64,000 nt of DNA, taken from NCBI GenBank assembly GCA_020350725.1, contig CP070719.1, positions 373,099-437,098 of the forward strand, read 5' to 3'. Position 1 is the stretch's first letter. Each line of letters starts with the position of its first letter. The DNA is from a bacterium. GTDB taxonomy: Bacteria > BMS3Abin14. The notes beneath the pieces are model-generated. The model searched no databases and had not been told where the DNA came from. It saw only the letters and a program-made list of their open reading frames with translations. The translations under genes were made by a program, and so were the position numbers. Positions 52,598 through 61,481 of this stretch are shown piece by piece.

Positions 52598-53455
52598 ATG
52601 ACCGCCGGACATGACGATCGACACTGCGCGGCCCCATCCCCATCCGCCCTCATGGAGGCCGAGGTGCTCACCAACACCGAGGTGGCAGCCGGTCTCTGGC
52701 GGCTGAGGCTTGGGATGCCGCAATGGAGCCGGAGCGAGCCTTCTCCGGGCCAGTTCGTCATGGTGCGGGTTTCCGATGACGGGGACCCCCTCCTGGGAAG
52801 GCCCTTCGGGATCGCGGGGTTCTGGCTCCACGGCCCGACGGCAGAGATGGAGATCATATTCCGCGTCGTCGGCAAAGGGACCGGATTCATGACCCGATGG
52901 AGTTCGGGATCTCCCGTCCGTCTCCTGGGTCCCCTGGGAAACGGCTTTCCCCTTCCCCCGCTCGGTTCCAGGTGTATCCTTGTCGCGGGGGGGGTGGGTC
53001 TGCCACCCCTTTTGGCCCTGGCCCGGAGTCTGGAGTCCGGGGGCCGGGGCGGGGACGTGCTCCTCCTCTACGGCGAGGCGAACCGGGACAGGATGCTCGA
53101 CCTGGATACCCTCCCCGACCTGGGCGTGCGGTTCGCAACCTGCACCGAGGACGGAAGCTGCGGCAGGGAGGGCCTGGTCACCGACCTCCTGGCCGCAGCG
53201 GAGATCGGGGAGGATTCTCTCGTTTACGCCTGCGGACCGGCGCCCATGATGAGGGCCGTCCACGAACGGGTGAGTGGCCGGTGTCTGGACTCCTTCTACT
53301 CCCTGGAGTCACGGATGGCGTGCGGTTTCGGGGTCTGTGCGGGCTGCGCTGTCGAGGTGAGGGAGGGCGATGAATGGACTTATGTCAGGGTGTGCTCGGA
53401 GGGACCCGTATTCAGTGGTGATCTCCTGACGGAGAGGTCGTTCCGGCAAGCATGA
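52598..53455 (+). CDS. pyrK: Dihydroorotate dehydrogenase electron transfer subunit
   Basis: PyrK carries FAD and a 2Fe-2S cluster and couples PyrD to NAD+. The 285-residue protein has RPFGIAGF for FAD (about 68-75), GGVGLPPLLALA for the NAD-binding half (about 131-142) and the cluster ligands CGFGVCAGC plus a later Cys (about 245-270). The first 18 residues are poorly conserved, so ATG 52652 is an alternative start. It sits before pyrD, as in type 1B systems. Confidence 0.93.
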   Translation: MTAGHDDRHCAAPSPSALMEAEVLTNTEVAAGLWRLRLGMPQWSRSEPSPGQFVMVRVSDDGDPLLGRPFGIAGFWLHGPTAEMEIIFRVVGKGTGFMTRWSSGSPVRLLGPLGNGFPLPPLGSRCILVAGGVGLPPLLALARSLESGGRGGDVLLLYGEANRDRMLDLDTLPDLGVRFATCTEDGSCGREGLVTDLLAAAEIGEDSLVYACGPAPMMRAVHERVSGRCLDSFYSLESRMACGFGVCAGCAVEVREGDEWTYVRVCSEGPVFSGDLLTERSFRQA

Positions 53456-53590
53456 TGAGGTCGTCCAGAGTCCGACGCCCGACGTCCCACCGATCTGATG
53501 TGTTTTGGGCCCTGAATTGAATGCCCGGAAACCGGGATCCGGCGTTTAGGGGAGCCGGATTACACTCCGGGTGACGGTCTGCCGCCCAGG

Positions 53591-54556
53591 ATGTGGAAAA
53601 GCTCAATGACTGGTAAAAACAGAAAGGCCGTCCCTGACCTGACGGTGGATCTGGGCAGGGGCCTTGTCCTCAAGAACCCGGTGATGACTGCCTCCGGAAC
53701 CTTCGGTTACGGCGAGGAGGCCTCTGCCTATCTGGACCTTTCCGAGCTCGGCGCCGTGGTGGTCAAGGGGATCAGTGAGGAGCCCCGCAGGGGGAATCCA
53801 CCCCCGAGGGTGGTGGAAACGCCGGCCGGGATGCTCAATTCAATCGGTCTGCAGAACGTTGGGGTCAAGGCCTTCCTGGCCGAGAAGCTGCCCTTCCTCC
53901 TGGACAGGGGAGCCACCGTTGTCGTGAACGTTCTGGGGAGCACGGTGGAGGAATATCTGCGGGTGACCGAACGGCTGTCCACAGCCCCGGTGATAGGAGG
54001 GATCGAGGTCAACATCTCCTGTCCCAATGTCAAGGAAGGTGGAGTCCAGTTCGGCATGTGCCCCGACATGGCGGCCGGCCTGGTGGCATCCCTCAGGAGC
54101 GCCACGGATCTGCATCTCATGGTCAAGCTTTCACCCAATTCGGGCGACATCCCCGGAATGGCCAGAGCGGTCGAGGAGGCCGGGGCTGACTCCGTCTCCC
54201 TGATCAACACGATCACCGGTATGGATATCGACATCCGAACCCGAAGGCCGGCCCTGGGAGGGGTTTTCGGCGGCCTTTCCGGACCCGCCATCAGGCCCGT
54301 CGCCCTCAGGATGGTGTATGAGGCCTTCGGTGCTGTCCGTATTCCCGTGGTGGGGATAGGTGGCATTGCGGACCCGGAGCACGCCGTCAAATTCATTATC
54401 GCCGGCTCCCTGGCCGTCCAGGTTGGGACCGCCTTCTTCCTCGATCCCCTGACCCCCCTGAGGGTGATAAAGGGGATAGAGGAATACTTGAGCCGGGAAG
54501 GCATGCTTTCCCTCGCCGACGCAAGGGGCTCTCTCGTCGTGGGAGACCCGGGCTAA
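53591..54556 (+). CDS. pyrD: Dihydroorotate dehydrogenase, type 1B catalytic subunit
   Basis: PyrD oxidises dihydroorotate to orotate with FMN; with PyrK it forms the NAD-linked 1B enzyme typical of Gram-positive bacteria and some others. The 321-residue protein has KNPVMTASGTFGYGEE and the catalytic cysteine C144 in NISCPNVKEGG. The FMN loops are VVGIGGIADPEHA and GSLAVQVGTAFF. ATG 53606 is an alternative start with GGAAAAG upstream. The 135-base spacer before it shows no clear site. Confidence 0.95.
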   Translation: MWKSSMTGKNRKAVPDLTVDLGRGLVLKNPVMTASGTFGYGEEASAYLDLSELGAVVVKGISEEPRRGNPPPRVVETPAGMLNSIGLQNVGVKAFLAEKLPFLLDRGATVVVNVLGSTVEEYLRVTERLSTAPVIGGIEVNISCPNVKEGGVQFGMCPDMAAGLVASLRSATDLHLMVKLSPNSGDIPGMARAVEEAGADSVSLINTITGMDIDIRTRRPALGGVFGGLSGPAIRPVALRMVYEAFGAVRIPVVGIGGIADPEHAVKFIIAGSLAVQVGTAFFLDPLTPLRVIKGIEEYLSREGMLSLADARGSLVVGDPG

Positions 54557-54625
54557 CCGTCCGCGGTGCTTGATTTTCCCATCCATTGTTGTTAAGCAGA
54601 TAGATATGCTTAGGGGAGACGGAGG

Positions 54626-55315
54626 ATGAAGGCAGGACTCATGGTCGCCCTCGACCTCGATGACGGTGAGGAGGCCGTCTCGCTGGCGAGGGAGATCGGA
54701 GGTTCTGTCACCGCGCTGAAAGTCGGGCCGCAGCTTTTTTTGAGATACGGTCTGGACATCATCAGGCGAATCCGGGGGGAAGGTGCCGAGGTATTCCTCG
54801 ACCTGAAGTTTCACGATATCCCGAACACAGTCAGAAAAGCGGTAGAGGGGGTCGGCCCTCTCGGTGTATCATGGTTCACCGTTCACGCATCCGGCGGCAG
54901 GGATATGATCACAGCGGCCAAGGAGGCGGCGGGAGATGCCAAAGTCCTGGCCGTTACCATTCTGACGAGCCTCACAGCTGATCATGCGCATGACATAGGG
55001 TTCACGGGGCCGATCGGGGACCATGTTCTCCGTCTGGCCCGTCTGGCCCGGGGGGCGGGAGCTGACGGCATCGTATGTTCGCCCCTTGAGGTTTCCGGGC
55101 TGAGGGGTGCCCTGGATGAGGACTGTCTTCTGGTGACGCCCGGCGTTCGTCCGGCAGGCTCCTCCAGTGACGACCAGGCGAGGGTGTCCACTCCGGCCCG
55201 GGCCGTGAGGGCGGGTGCCGACTTTCTGGTTGTGGGGAGGCCGATCGTTTTGGCAGAAGACAGGATGGCGGCGGTGGACCGGATCCTCGCCGAAATGAGA
55301 ACAGACGGTCCATGA
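54626..55315 (+). CDS. pyrF: Orotidine 5'-phosphate decarboxylase
   Basis: PyrF forms UMP from OMP. The 229-residue TIM barrel starts MKAGLMVALDLDDGEEAV and has the catalytic DLKFHDIPNTV motif (about 59-69). VTPGVRP near residue 170 and FLVVGRPI near the end bind the phosphate. GACGGAGG lies before the ATG. It precedes the response regulator by 61 bases. Confidence 0.96.
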   Translation: MKAGLMVALDLDDGEEAVSLAREIGGSVTALKVGPQLFLRYGLDIIRRIRGEGAEVFLDLKFHDIPNTVRKAVEGVGPLGVSWFTVHASGGRDMITAAKEAAGDAKVLAVTILTSLTADHAHDIGFTGPIGDHVLRLARLARGAGADGIVCSPLEVSGLRGALDEDCLLVTPGVRPAGSSSDDQARVSTPARAVRAGADFLVVGRPIVLAEDRMAAVDRILAEMRTDGP

Positions 55316-55376
55316 AGGCCAGGTTGGCGAGGGCGCAGTATCCACTCTGAGGGATGGGATCCAAAGGGAGGTTGAG

Positions 55377-55757
55377 ATGGCCGAGAGAATACTCATCGTG
55401 GAGGACAATATCGTGATCCTGACGATGCAGAAACAGATCTTTGAGATGGAAGGTTACGAGATCTTGACGGCACAGGAGGGAACCGACGCGCTCAGGAAGG
55501 TCCATGAGGAGCGGCCCGACATTGTCCTTTTGGACGTCAACATCCCCGGCATGAACGGATTCGAACTCTGCCGACAGATCAAGGAGGATCCATCCCTGTC
55601 CAGAATTATCGTCGTAATGATATCAGCCGTTTACTACTCCGATGAGGACGCCAAAAAGGGGATGGCCATGGGAGCCGACGCCTATTTCACCAAGCCCTAC
55701 GAGAACGAGGTTCTCCAGAGCAAGATCAAGGAACTGCTGGAAAAGAGAAATGCGTGA
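55377..55757 (+). CDS. Single-domain response regulator (CheY-like)
   Basis: The 126 residues are one complete receiver domain: acidic pair in ILIVEDN, phospho-acceptor D53 (IVLLDVNIPGMNG), S83 (VMISA) and K106 (YFTKPYEN). All positions needed for phosphorylation are present, and there is no output domain. GGGAGGTTGAG lies before the ATG. It sits between pyrF and pyrE, and its last codons overlap the pyrE start by 8 bases. The partner kinase is not in the window. Confidence 0.93.
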   Translation: MAERILIVEDNIVILTMQKQIFEMEGYEILTAQEGTDALRKVHEERPDIVLLDVNIPGMNGFELCRQIKEDPSLSRIIVVMISAVYYSDEDAKKGMAMGADAYFTKPYENEVLQSKIKELLEKRNA

Positions 55758-56325
55758 TGATCTGCTGCAGATATTCCGGGAAAAGGGTGCGCTCCTGGAG
55801 GGTCATTTCGGTCTGACGTCGGGAAAGCACAGCACCGTCTACCTCCAGTGCGCCCTGGTCCTGCAGTATCCTGATATCGCCCGGGAGATCGGCAGGGAAA
55901 TGGCCCGACTCGCCGGTGAGGGGATCGACCTGGTGGTCTCGCCGGCCGTGGGCGGCATCGTGATAGGACAGGAAGTGGCCTATTTCCTCGGGGCAAGGGC
56001 CATCTTCACGGAAAGGATGGAGGGAAAGATGGCCCTGAGGAGGGGCTTCGCGGTGAAGCCCGGTGAACGGGTGCTGGCCGTTGAAGACGTGGTCACCACC
56101 GGCGGGTCCGCAAGGGAAGCAGCCGAACTGGCCGTGAACATGGGGGGCGACCTGGTCGCCACCGCTTCCATCGTTCACCGGTTTGTCGACCGTCCGGTCA
56201 ACCCCATGGACGTGCCCCACCACTCCCTCCTGCAGGTCCACGCGCCGGCCTTCGATCCCGATCGGTGTCCTCAGTGCGGCGCGGGTATCCCGGTGGAGAA
56301 GCCGGGAAGCAGAGGGATAAAATAA
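55750..56325 (+). CDS. pyrE: Orotate phosphoribosyltransferase
   Basis: PyrE converts orotate and PRPP to OMP. From ATG 55750 it has 191 residues; the ATG overlaps the response regulator stop, and a longer frame inside that gene is rejected. HFGLTSGKHSTVYLQCA is near the start, and the PRPP motif is VLAVEDVVTTGGSAREA (about 108-124). The C terminus has CPQCGAGIPVEKPGSRG, an extra CxxC tail seen in some longer PyrE proteins. It is the last gene of the pyrimidine set. Confidence 0.95.
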   Translation: MRDDLLQIFREKGALLEGHFGLTSGKHSTVYLQCALVLQYPDIAREIGREMARLAGEGIDLVVSPAVGGIVIGQEVAYFLGARAIFTERMEGKMALRRGFAVKPGERVLAVEDVVTTGGSAREAAELAVNMGGDLVATASIVHRFVDRPVNPMDVPHHSLLQVHAPAFDPDRCPQCGAGIPVEKPGSRGIK

Positions 56326-56690
56326 TTCCCCATTCCGCACCCCCATTCCAGACCCGGGGCCTTTTGCTTCTAAATCAAGCCTTTAAATTGAGATAATTAT
56401 AATGGATTCGGCCCAGGTTCCCGGTGCTGGCAGGGGAAGCCCTGTCCGTTGACAGGGACCCGAGGATCGCTCTGTTTGACATTCTGCGGTTTTTCCCGCC
56501 CGATCGGGAAGCCATAGTCTGGAATGTGGAATCAGGAACTGTTTACGAATCCCTGGCAACAGCTGTTATTCGACGGCAAACCGTGAACGCCAACGGGAAA
56601 CCATCCTTTTGGCATCTGGAATTCCCAGCCCCGCCGGTCACTTACCATTAAATACCTGAAATCCAACCTGAATAAATCCGATTAAATCCC
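56326..56690 (+). other. Long spacer after pyrE, no supported gene
   Basis: This stretch becomes AT-rich after 56370. It has an exact TATAAT at 56398-56403 but no usable -35. A short frame from GTG 56424 (75 codons) has no family resemblance and no ribosome binding site. Repeated words such as GGAATGTGGAATCAGG and CATCTGGAATTCC recall the degenerate spacers elsewhere. I see no terminator with a T run. Confidence 0.5.
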
Positions 56691-56718
56691 TTGACAGAAA
56701 AGGATAATTACATATAGA
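56691..56718 (+). promoter_or_regulatory. Promoter of the MerR-type regulator gene
   Basis: TTGACA (56691-56696) and TATAGA (56713-56718) are 16 bases apart. The following 50 bases lead to the ribosome binding site GAGGTGA and ATG 56768. The surrounding DNA is AT-rich compared with the coding regions. Confidence 0.7.
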
Positions 56719-56767
56719 TTAAACCGTAAGCGGCAATTAACACTTAATACTTTTTGGTGAGGTGACG

Positions 56768-57037
56768 ATGTCGAAGCTTGTGAAGAGGAAGGATATCTGT
56801 CGGCTGCTGGGTATCTCTCCGTCCAAGGTGAACTTCTACACGACACAGGGACTGTTCCCCCTCGAGGGGAGAACCCAGGGAGGTTACGGTCTTTACGATC
56901 CCGACGAGATCAAGGCCAGGTTCAAGAGGATCATGGACCTGAAGGACGAGCGTCTGACGATAGCCGAGATACGGGACCGGATCATGGAGGAAGAGAGGGA
57001 GCGACGTCAGTTCCTCGAGCTGAAATTTGATGAATAG
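56768..57037 (+). CDS. Minimal MerR-type DNA-binding protein
   Basis: The 89-residue protein starts MSKLVKRKDICRLLGISPSKVNFYTTQGLFPLEGRTQGGYGLYDPDEI, a MerR-type winged helix-turn-helix. It continues with a helical segment (IKARFKRIMDLKDERLTIAEIRDRI). There is no effector-binding domain. It is likely a transcription factor that responds to no small molecule by itself; the target is unknown. It sits 37 bases before the HD-GYP gene and shares its promoter. Confidence 0.85.
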   Translation: MSKLVKRKDICRLLGISPSKVNFYTTQGLFPLEGRTQGGYGLYDPDEIKARFKRIMDLKDERLTIAEIRDRIMEEERERRQFLELKFDE

Positions 57038-57074
57038 ACATACCAGCACGACCGGAAGCGGGGGAGATTCCGCG

Positions 57075-59249
57075 ATGAAACTCCTCCTCCGGCAGAGCAG
57101 TGAAGTCGTGACGGATAAACTGGCCGGCATTTTCCCCAGCAGGCTCTTTCAGCTTGTCAGTGCCCGCACCGCAGAGGAGATAGTGGCCCGCATCGCTTCG
57201 CAGGATGTGGACGTCGTTCTGCTTGACGTTTCCATCCCGGCGATGGAGAACAAGCGGACCTTCGATGCGGTAAGGTCCCTGAGCCCCGCACCTCCTGTCA
57301 TGGTCTTCGGAGACGTTGATTCCACACCCACCATGTCCAGTTTCCTCAGGCATGGCGCCACCGGCATGTTCACCCTCCAGACCGAACCGGATGTGATCAT
57401 CCATCAGGTCCGGCAGGCCGTTCTGGGACACCGCCTTGCCAGAGAGAATGCCGAATTGAGGGACACCCTCATCAGGAAGGAAAAAGCGGTGGATATCCTC
57501 GAGCACCTCGGGGAGGCGATGTCCACGGTCTTCGATACGCGCCGCATCCTCAACCTCACCCTCAAGATCGTTCGACGGGCTCTCGACTGCGAGATCTGCA
57601 GCCTGTTCCTGATCCACGAGGGATCGGGGGAACTGGTGGACAGCAGGGAAATCGGCCGGGACGGGGCTTCCCTGCAGCTTGCCCTCTGGGGGGAGGTGGG
57701 TAGGGGGCGGCAGCAATTTCTCCTCAAGGCGGCCAGACGGTCCATAAAGTCTTCCGAGGGGCTGTGTCTCAACCGGCCCGAGGAGATCACCGCCCTGTTT
57801 CCGGAGTCACGGGTTCAGCCGGTGGACGACGGCATTAGATCTCTCCTCACCGCACCCCTGACGGTAAAGCGCCGACACCTCGGCGTCCTCGTCGTGGCCA
57901 ACAGGATCGGCAGGCCCGGATTCAGCGGTGAGGAGATCGAGGTCCTCCAATCCATCGCGAGGCAGACCGCCCTCGCGCTGGAGGGTGTGAGATCACTTGA
58001 GCGCGAGACGTCATTCCAGGAGAAACTCAGTGAACAGGTGGACCTCGCGACCACGAGGCTCAAGGAGAGAAATCTGGACCTCCAGAAGCGCCTGGCCGAG
58101 AAGGAGAGGGCAAACCGCAAGATAAACGCCATGGCTGAGGAGATCCGGGTAAAGAATCTGTCCCTCAAGAATATGATCGAGCAGTTCCGGGTTATCCACG
58201 AGATCAGCCAGGTCATAGGATCGGAGCTCGAGAACGAGACGCTGATCAAAAAGATCATCTCGGAGGCGGCCTCTCTGCTGAGGGCTGAGACCGTATCGAT
58301 CATGCTCAGGAACGGTGACGGCAACCTCAGGATCAAGCACGCCCTGGGACTCAGCAATGAGGTGATCAAGAACACCCGGGTCAAGCAGGGCGAAGGGATC
58401 TCGGGCTGGGTTATGGAGGAGGGAAAGCCGATCCTGGTCAAGGACGTCAAGAGCGTGCGCAAGGAGCCCGCCAACGACACCAAGTACACGACCGACTCCC
58501 TCCTCTGCGTTCCCCTCAAGATCAAGGGAAAGAACTTCGGCGTCCTCAATGTCACGAACCGGAGCGGAGGGGGTGCCTTCGATGAGCGCGACCTCTTCCT
58601 GCTGACCATTCTGGGCAATCACGCCGCCGTTGCCATCGAGAACGCCCGCCTTTACGGCACCATCAGGGATAACTACTTCAACACGATCAAGGCCCTTGTC
58701 AATGCCGTTGAGGCCAAGGACACCTGGACAAAGGACCACTCCGAGAACGTTACCAATTACAGCCTGAAGATCGCCGACTTCCTCGGGCTCTCGGAGAAGC
58801 AGAAGGACACCATCAAGTACGCTGGTGTCCTCCATGACATCGGCAAGATCGTCATCAGCAACTCGATAACGGACAAGCCGACCAGCCTGACCGACGATGA
58901 ATGGGAGATCATGCGTGAGCATCCCCTCATCGGGCAGAGGATCCTGGATCCCATCGATTTTCTCGAGCCGGTGAAGATCTGCATTCAGACCCACCACGAG
59001 AGATGCGACGGCTCAGGATACCCCTTCGGATTAATGGCCCACGAGATCCCCCTCGAGACGAGGATCCTCTCGGTGGCGGATGCCTTCGACGCCATGATTC
59101 ACTCGAGGCCTTATCGAGCGGCCTTGAGCGTCGGCGAGGCTGTTGCCGAACTGAAACGCTCCTCCGGATCACAGTTTGACCCTGCGGTAGTGGACGGCCT
59201 GATCAGGATCGTCGAGGCGGAGGCCCTGATGACCCGGAGAGAGCAGTAG
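57075..59249 (+). CDS. HD-GYP cyclic-di-GMP phosphodiesterase with degenerate receiver and two GAF domains
   Basis: From ATG 57075 (GGGGAG upstream) the protein has 724 residues. It opens with a receiver-like domain (about 1-115) that keeps the phospho-acceptor-like Asp in VVLLDVSIP but lacks the acidic pair and the conserved Lys. A GAF domain (about 140-300), a coiled coil (about 310-370) and a second GAF (about 385-530) follow. The C-terminal HD-GYP domain has HDIGK (about 586) and HHERCDGSGYP (about 638), so it is predicted active in degrading c-di-GMP. An upstream start at 57027 would overlap the MerR gene. Confidence 0.92.
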   Translation: MKLLLRQSSEVVTDKLAGIFPSRLFQLVSARTAEEIVARIASQDVDVVLLDVSIPAMENKRTFDAVRSLSPAPPVMVFGDVDSTPTMSSFLRHGATGMFTLQTEPDVIIHQVRQAVLGHRLARENAELRDTLIRKEKAVDILEHLGEAMSTVFDTRRILNLTLKIVRRALDCEICSLFLIHEGSGELVDSREIGRDGASLQLALWGEVGRGRQQFLLKAARRSIKSSEGLCLNRPEEITALFPESRVQPVDDGIRSLLTAPLTVKRRHLGVLVVANRIGRPGFSGEEIEVLQSIARQTALALEGVRSLERETSFQEKLSEQVDLATTRLKERNLDLQKRLAEKERANRKINAMAEEIRVKNLSLKNMIEQFRVIHEISQVIGSELENETLIKKIISEAASLLRAETVSIMLRNGDGNLRIKHALGLSNEVIKNTRVKQGEGISGWVMEEGKPILVKDVKSVRKEPANDTKYTTDSLLCVPLKIKGKNFGVLNVTNRSGGGAFDERDLFLLTILGNHAAVAIENARLYGTIRDNYFNTIKALVNAVEAKDTWTKDHSENVTNYSLKIADFLGLSEKQKDTIKYAGVLHDIGKIVISNSITDKPTSLTDDEWEIMREHPLIGQRILDPIDFLEPVKICIQTHHERCDGSGYPFGLMAHEIPLETRILSVADAFDAMIHSRPYRAALSVGEAVAELKRSSGSQFDPAVVDGLIRIVEAEALMTRREQ

Positions 59250-59309
59250 CCTGGGGCCTGCAGTCCGGAAAAGGAAAGGGCGAGGTTGTAGATTGAAGAT
59301 CAGGAATTC

Positions 59310-59353
59310 GAGATCCGGGCATCAGCGCATCCGGCGGCTGATGTCCCGATCTC
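59310..59353 (+). repeat. Inverted repeat between HD-GYP and GGEEF genes
   Basis: GAGATCCGGGCATCAGC (59310-59326) and GCTGATGTCCCGATCTC (59337-59353) pair at 15 of 17 positions around a 10-base loop, flanked by GAATTC and TATTC words as in other spacers. No T run follows, so it is not a simple terminator. Confidence 0.6.
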
Positions 59354-59405
59354 TATTCTCCGGTTCTGGATGCCCTGCGAGGATGCGGCTGTCCGGGAAG
59401 GTGCG

Positions 59406-61481
59406 ATGAGAGTCAAGGGAGAGGTGGACGGTTTTGAGTCCTATCTGAGGATCTTTGCCGAATCCATGGGCGTCCATCTCCTCCTCAAGGGCACCGATGG
59501 AAGAATTCTCACCGGCCCTGTGGGCCTGAAGGGGATCTGCGCCTGGATGTGCCAGCGCAGGTACAGCCCCTGCAGGGAGACATGCCTGGAGCCCCTTTCC
59601 GGTATCCACGGAAATGACGTTGTCCGTTTCAGGCACTGTTCCTTGGGCCTTATCGTTTTCTCCTCACCCGTCATGCACAGGGGGAGGCTGGCCGGGTATC
59701 TCATGGGTGGAGGAGCTCTTCCCAGGGAGGGATATCGGCCGGATGCCGAGCGCTTGCGCAATATACGGTTGAAGGACGCCGATCCGTCGACGGTCGCGTC
59801 CATGACCTTCCAGAACAGCTTCCGGTCGATCGACGAACTCTCTTCGCTTATCGGCGGCGTGAAAAGGAGCCTCCAGGTCTTTGCCAGCACCCTGAAGATC
59901 AAGGACACGGCGGAGAGGAGGATCCGGCAGGTCGAGAGCCTGTTCGCCTGCATGGAGAGCACCTATCCGGGTCTTCCCCTGAAGGAGGGGATGGATATCA
60001 TCCTCAACTCCCTCTCCATCTTCTTCCGGTTCGGGGCCGCACTGGTTGCCGTCCCCAGGCCTCTCGTCCAGGGTTACTACTTCCTCTCCGTCACGGGCCC
60101 TCCCTCCCTTCTTCCGGGTGATGCCGGGGGCAATGCCGGCGACGGATTCCCGGCGGTGTTGAGGGAGGAGGATCAGCCCTGTTTCATCCAGAACACGTCC
60201 CTGCTCATGGATGCCGGATTCCCTGAAGGGGTTCGATCGGGCTGGTTCTTTCCGGTCCTCCTCGGGGACAGCAGGGAGGGGATCATGGCGATCCTCAACC
60301 CGTCCCTGGCCCGTGAGGAGATCAGGATCCTGCGGGGATATGCCAGGTTCCTCGCCCAGACCATGCGCATCTTCAATCTGGAACGGTCGGAGGAATCCCT
60401 CCTCGACGAGAGGGAGTTCCTCCTCTCCCTGATCAGGGAGCTGACCGGGATCTCGGACAGGGACAGCATCTATGACATCTTTCTGAGCAAGGCCTGCTCG
60501 ATCACCGGGGCGGAAAAGGGCTCCCTGATGCTGATGGACGAGGACGGCGAACTTTCCGTGGCCAAGACCCTGGGGCAGGATGAGGTGATCCTTCACGGGT
60601 TCAAGATCAAACCCGGTGAGGGCATCGCGGGCCGGGCCTTCCTGAAGGGCTCGGCTATTTGGACGCAGGATCTGGAGAAAGACGCCGAGAGATTGGGCAG
60701 GTTGAGGCCCCGGTACAAGACAGGCTCCTTCATCTCCTTTCCCCTCTACCCGAAGGCGAGTCCGCCCGGCGTGCTGAACCTGTCCGACAAGCGATCAGGA
60801 CATCCGTTCACCAGGCAGGACCTGGACCGCGTCCGCGCCCTCAGCGATCACGCGCTTATGGCCATCGAGAGGGCTTTCCTGCATGAGAAGGTCAGGATCG
60901 TGAGCTCCCAGGCGGCCATCGACGACCTGACCGGTCTGGCGACGAGAAAGCACCTTAGGACTTTCCTGGAGGCTGAGATCGCCCGCTGCGAGAGACACGG
61001 CCGGTCCATGGCGCTGATCATGGCCGATGTCGACCGGTTCAAGGAATACAACGACCTCAACGGTCACCTGGCGGGTGACGAGGCCCTCAAACTCATCGCC
61101 GCAATATTGCGTCAGTCCGTCCGTACCATGGACATGGCCTGCCGCTTCGGAGGCGAGGAGTTCTGCCTGGTCCTGACCGAGGCCGGCCTGGATGAGGCTG
61201 TGAGGATCGCCGAGAGGATAAGAGCCGAGGTCGAGACCACCCACTTCCCGGGTGAAGACGGGATGGAGTCCGGAAACCTCACCTTGAGCCTCGGAGTGGC
61301 CAGTTTCCCGGGTTCATCGGTCACCCCCGAGGAATTCCTTCACACCGCCGACATCGCCATGTACGCGGCGAAAAGGGAGGGACGGAACCGCGTTCGCTGG
61401 GCCCTGGGCGGTTGCAAGAAGCTGTTAAGGGATCACATCTCGGAAGCAAACAGACGTCGGGACAGGGTCTCCCTGACCTAG
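59406..61481 (+). CDS. Diguanylate cyclase with PocR-like and GAF domains
   Basis: This 691-residue protein makes c-di-GMP. The N-terminal part (about 5-150) is Cys-rich (C45, C49, C56, C60, then HC near 76) and resembles the PocR ligand-binding domain. A coiled region and a GAF-like segment (about 360-500) precede the GGDEF domain (about 515-665). Its active-site motif is GGEEF (582-586), and the inhibitory site RxxD is intact as R573TMD576, five residues before it. I chose ATG 59406 over 59370 for its AAGGTG ribosome binding site. Confidence 0.92.
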   Translation: MRVKGEVDGFESYLRIFAESMGVHLLLKGTDGRILTGPVGLKGICAWMCQRRYSPCRETCLEPLSGIHGNDVVRFRHCSLGLIVFSSPVMHRGRLAGYLMGGGALPREGYRPDAERLRNIRLKDADPSTVASMTFQNSFRSIDELSSLIGGVKRSLQVFASTLKIKDTAERRIRQVESLFACMESTYPGLPLKEGMDIILNSLSIFFRFGAALVAVPRPLVQGYYFLSVTGPPSLLPGDAGGNAGDGFPAVLREEDQPCFIQNTSLLMDAGFPEGVRSGWFFPVLLGDSREGIMAILNPSLAREEIRILRGYARFLAQTMRIFNLERSEESLLDEREFLLSLIRELTGISDRDSIYDIFLSKACSITGAEKGSLMLMDEDGELSVAKTLGQDEVILHGFKIKPGEGIAGRAFLKGSAIWTQDLEKDAERLGRLRPRYKTGSFISFPLYPKASPPGVLNLSDKRSGHPFTRQDLDRVRALSDHALMAIERAFLHEKVRIVSSQAAIDDLTGLATRKHLRTFLEAEIARCERHGRSMALIMADVDRFKEYNDLNGHLAGDEALKLIAAILRQSVRTMDMACRFGGEEFCLVLTEAGLDEAVRIAERIRAEVETTHFPGEDGMESGNLTLSLGVASFPGSSVTPEEFLHTADIAMYAAKREGRNRVRWALGGCKKLLRDHISEANRRRDRVSLT

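Noticed and set aside
56424-56651. 75-codon frame after pyrE
   Set aside because: It has a GTG start with no ribosome binding site, AT-rich low-complexity words and no family resemblance.
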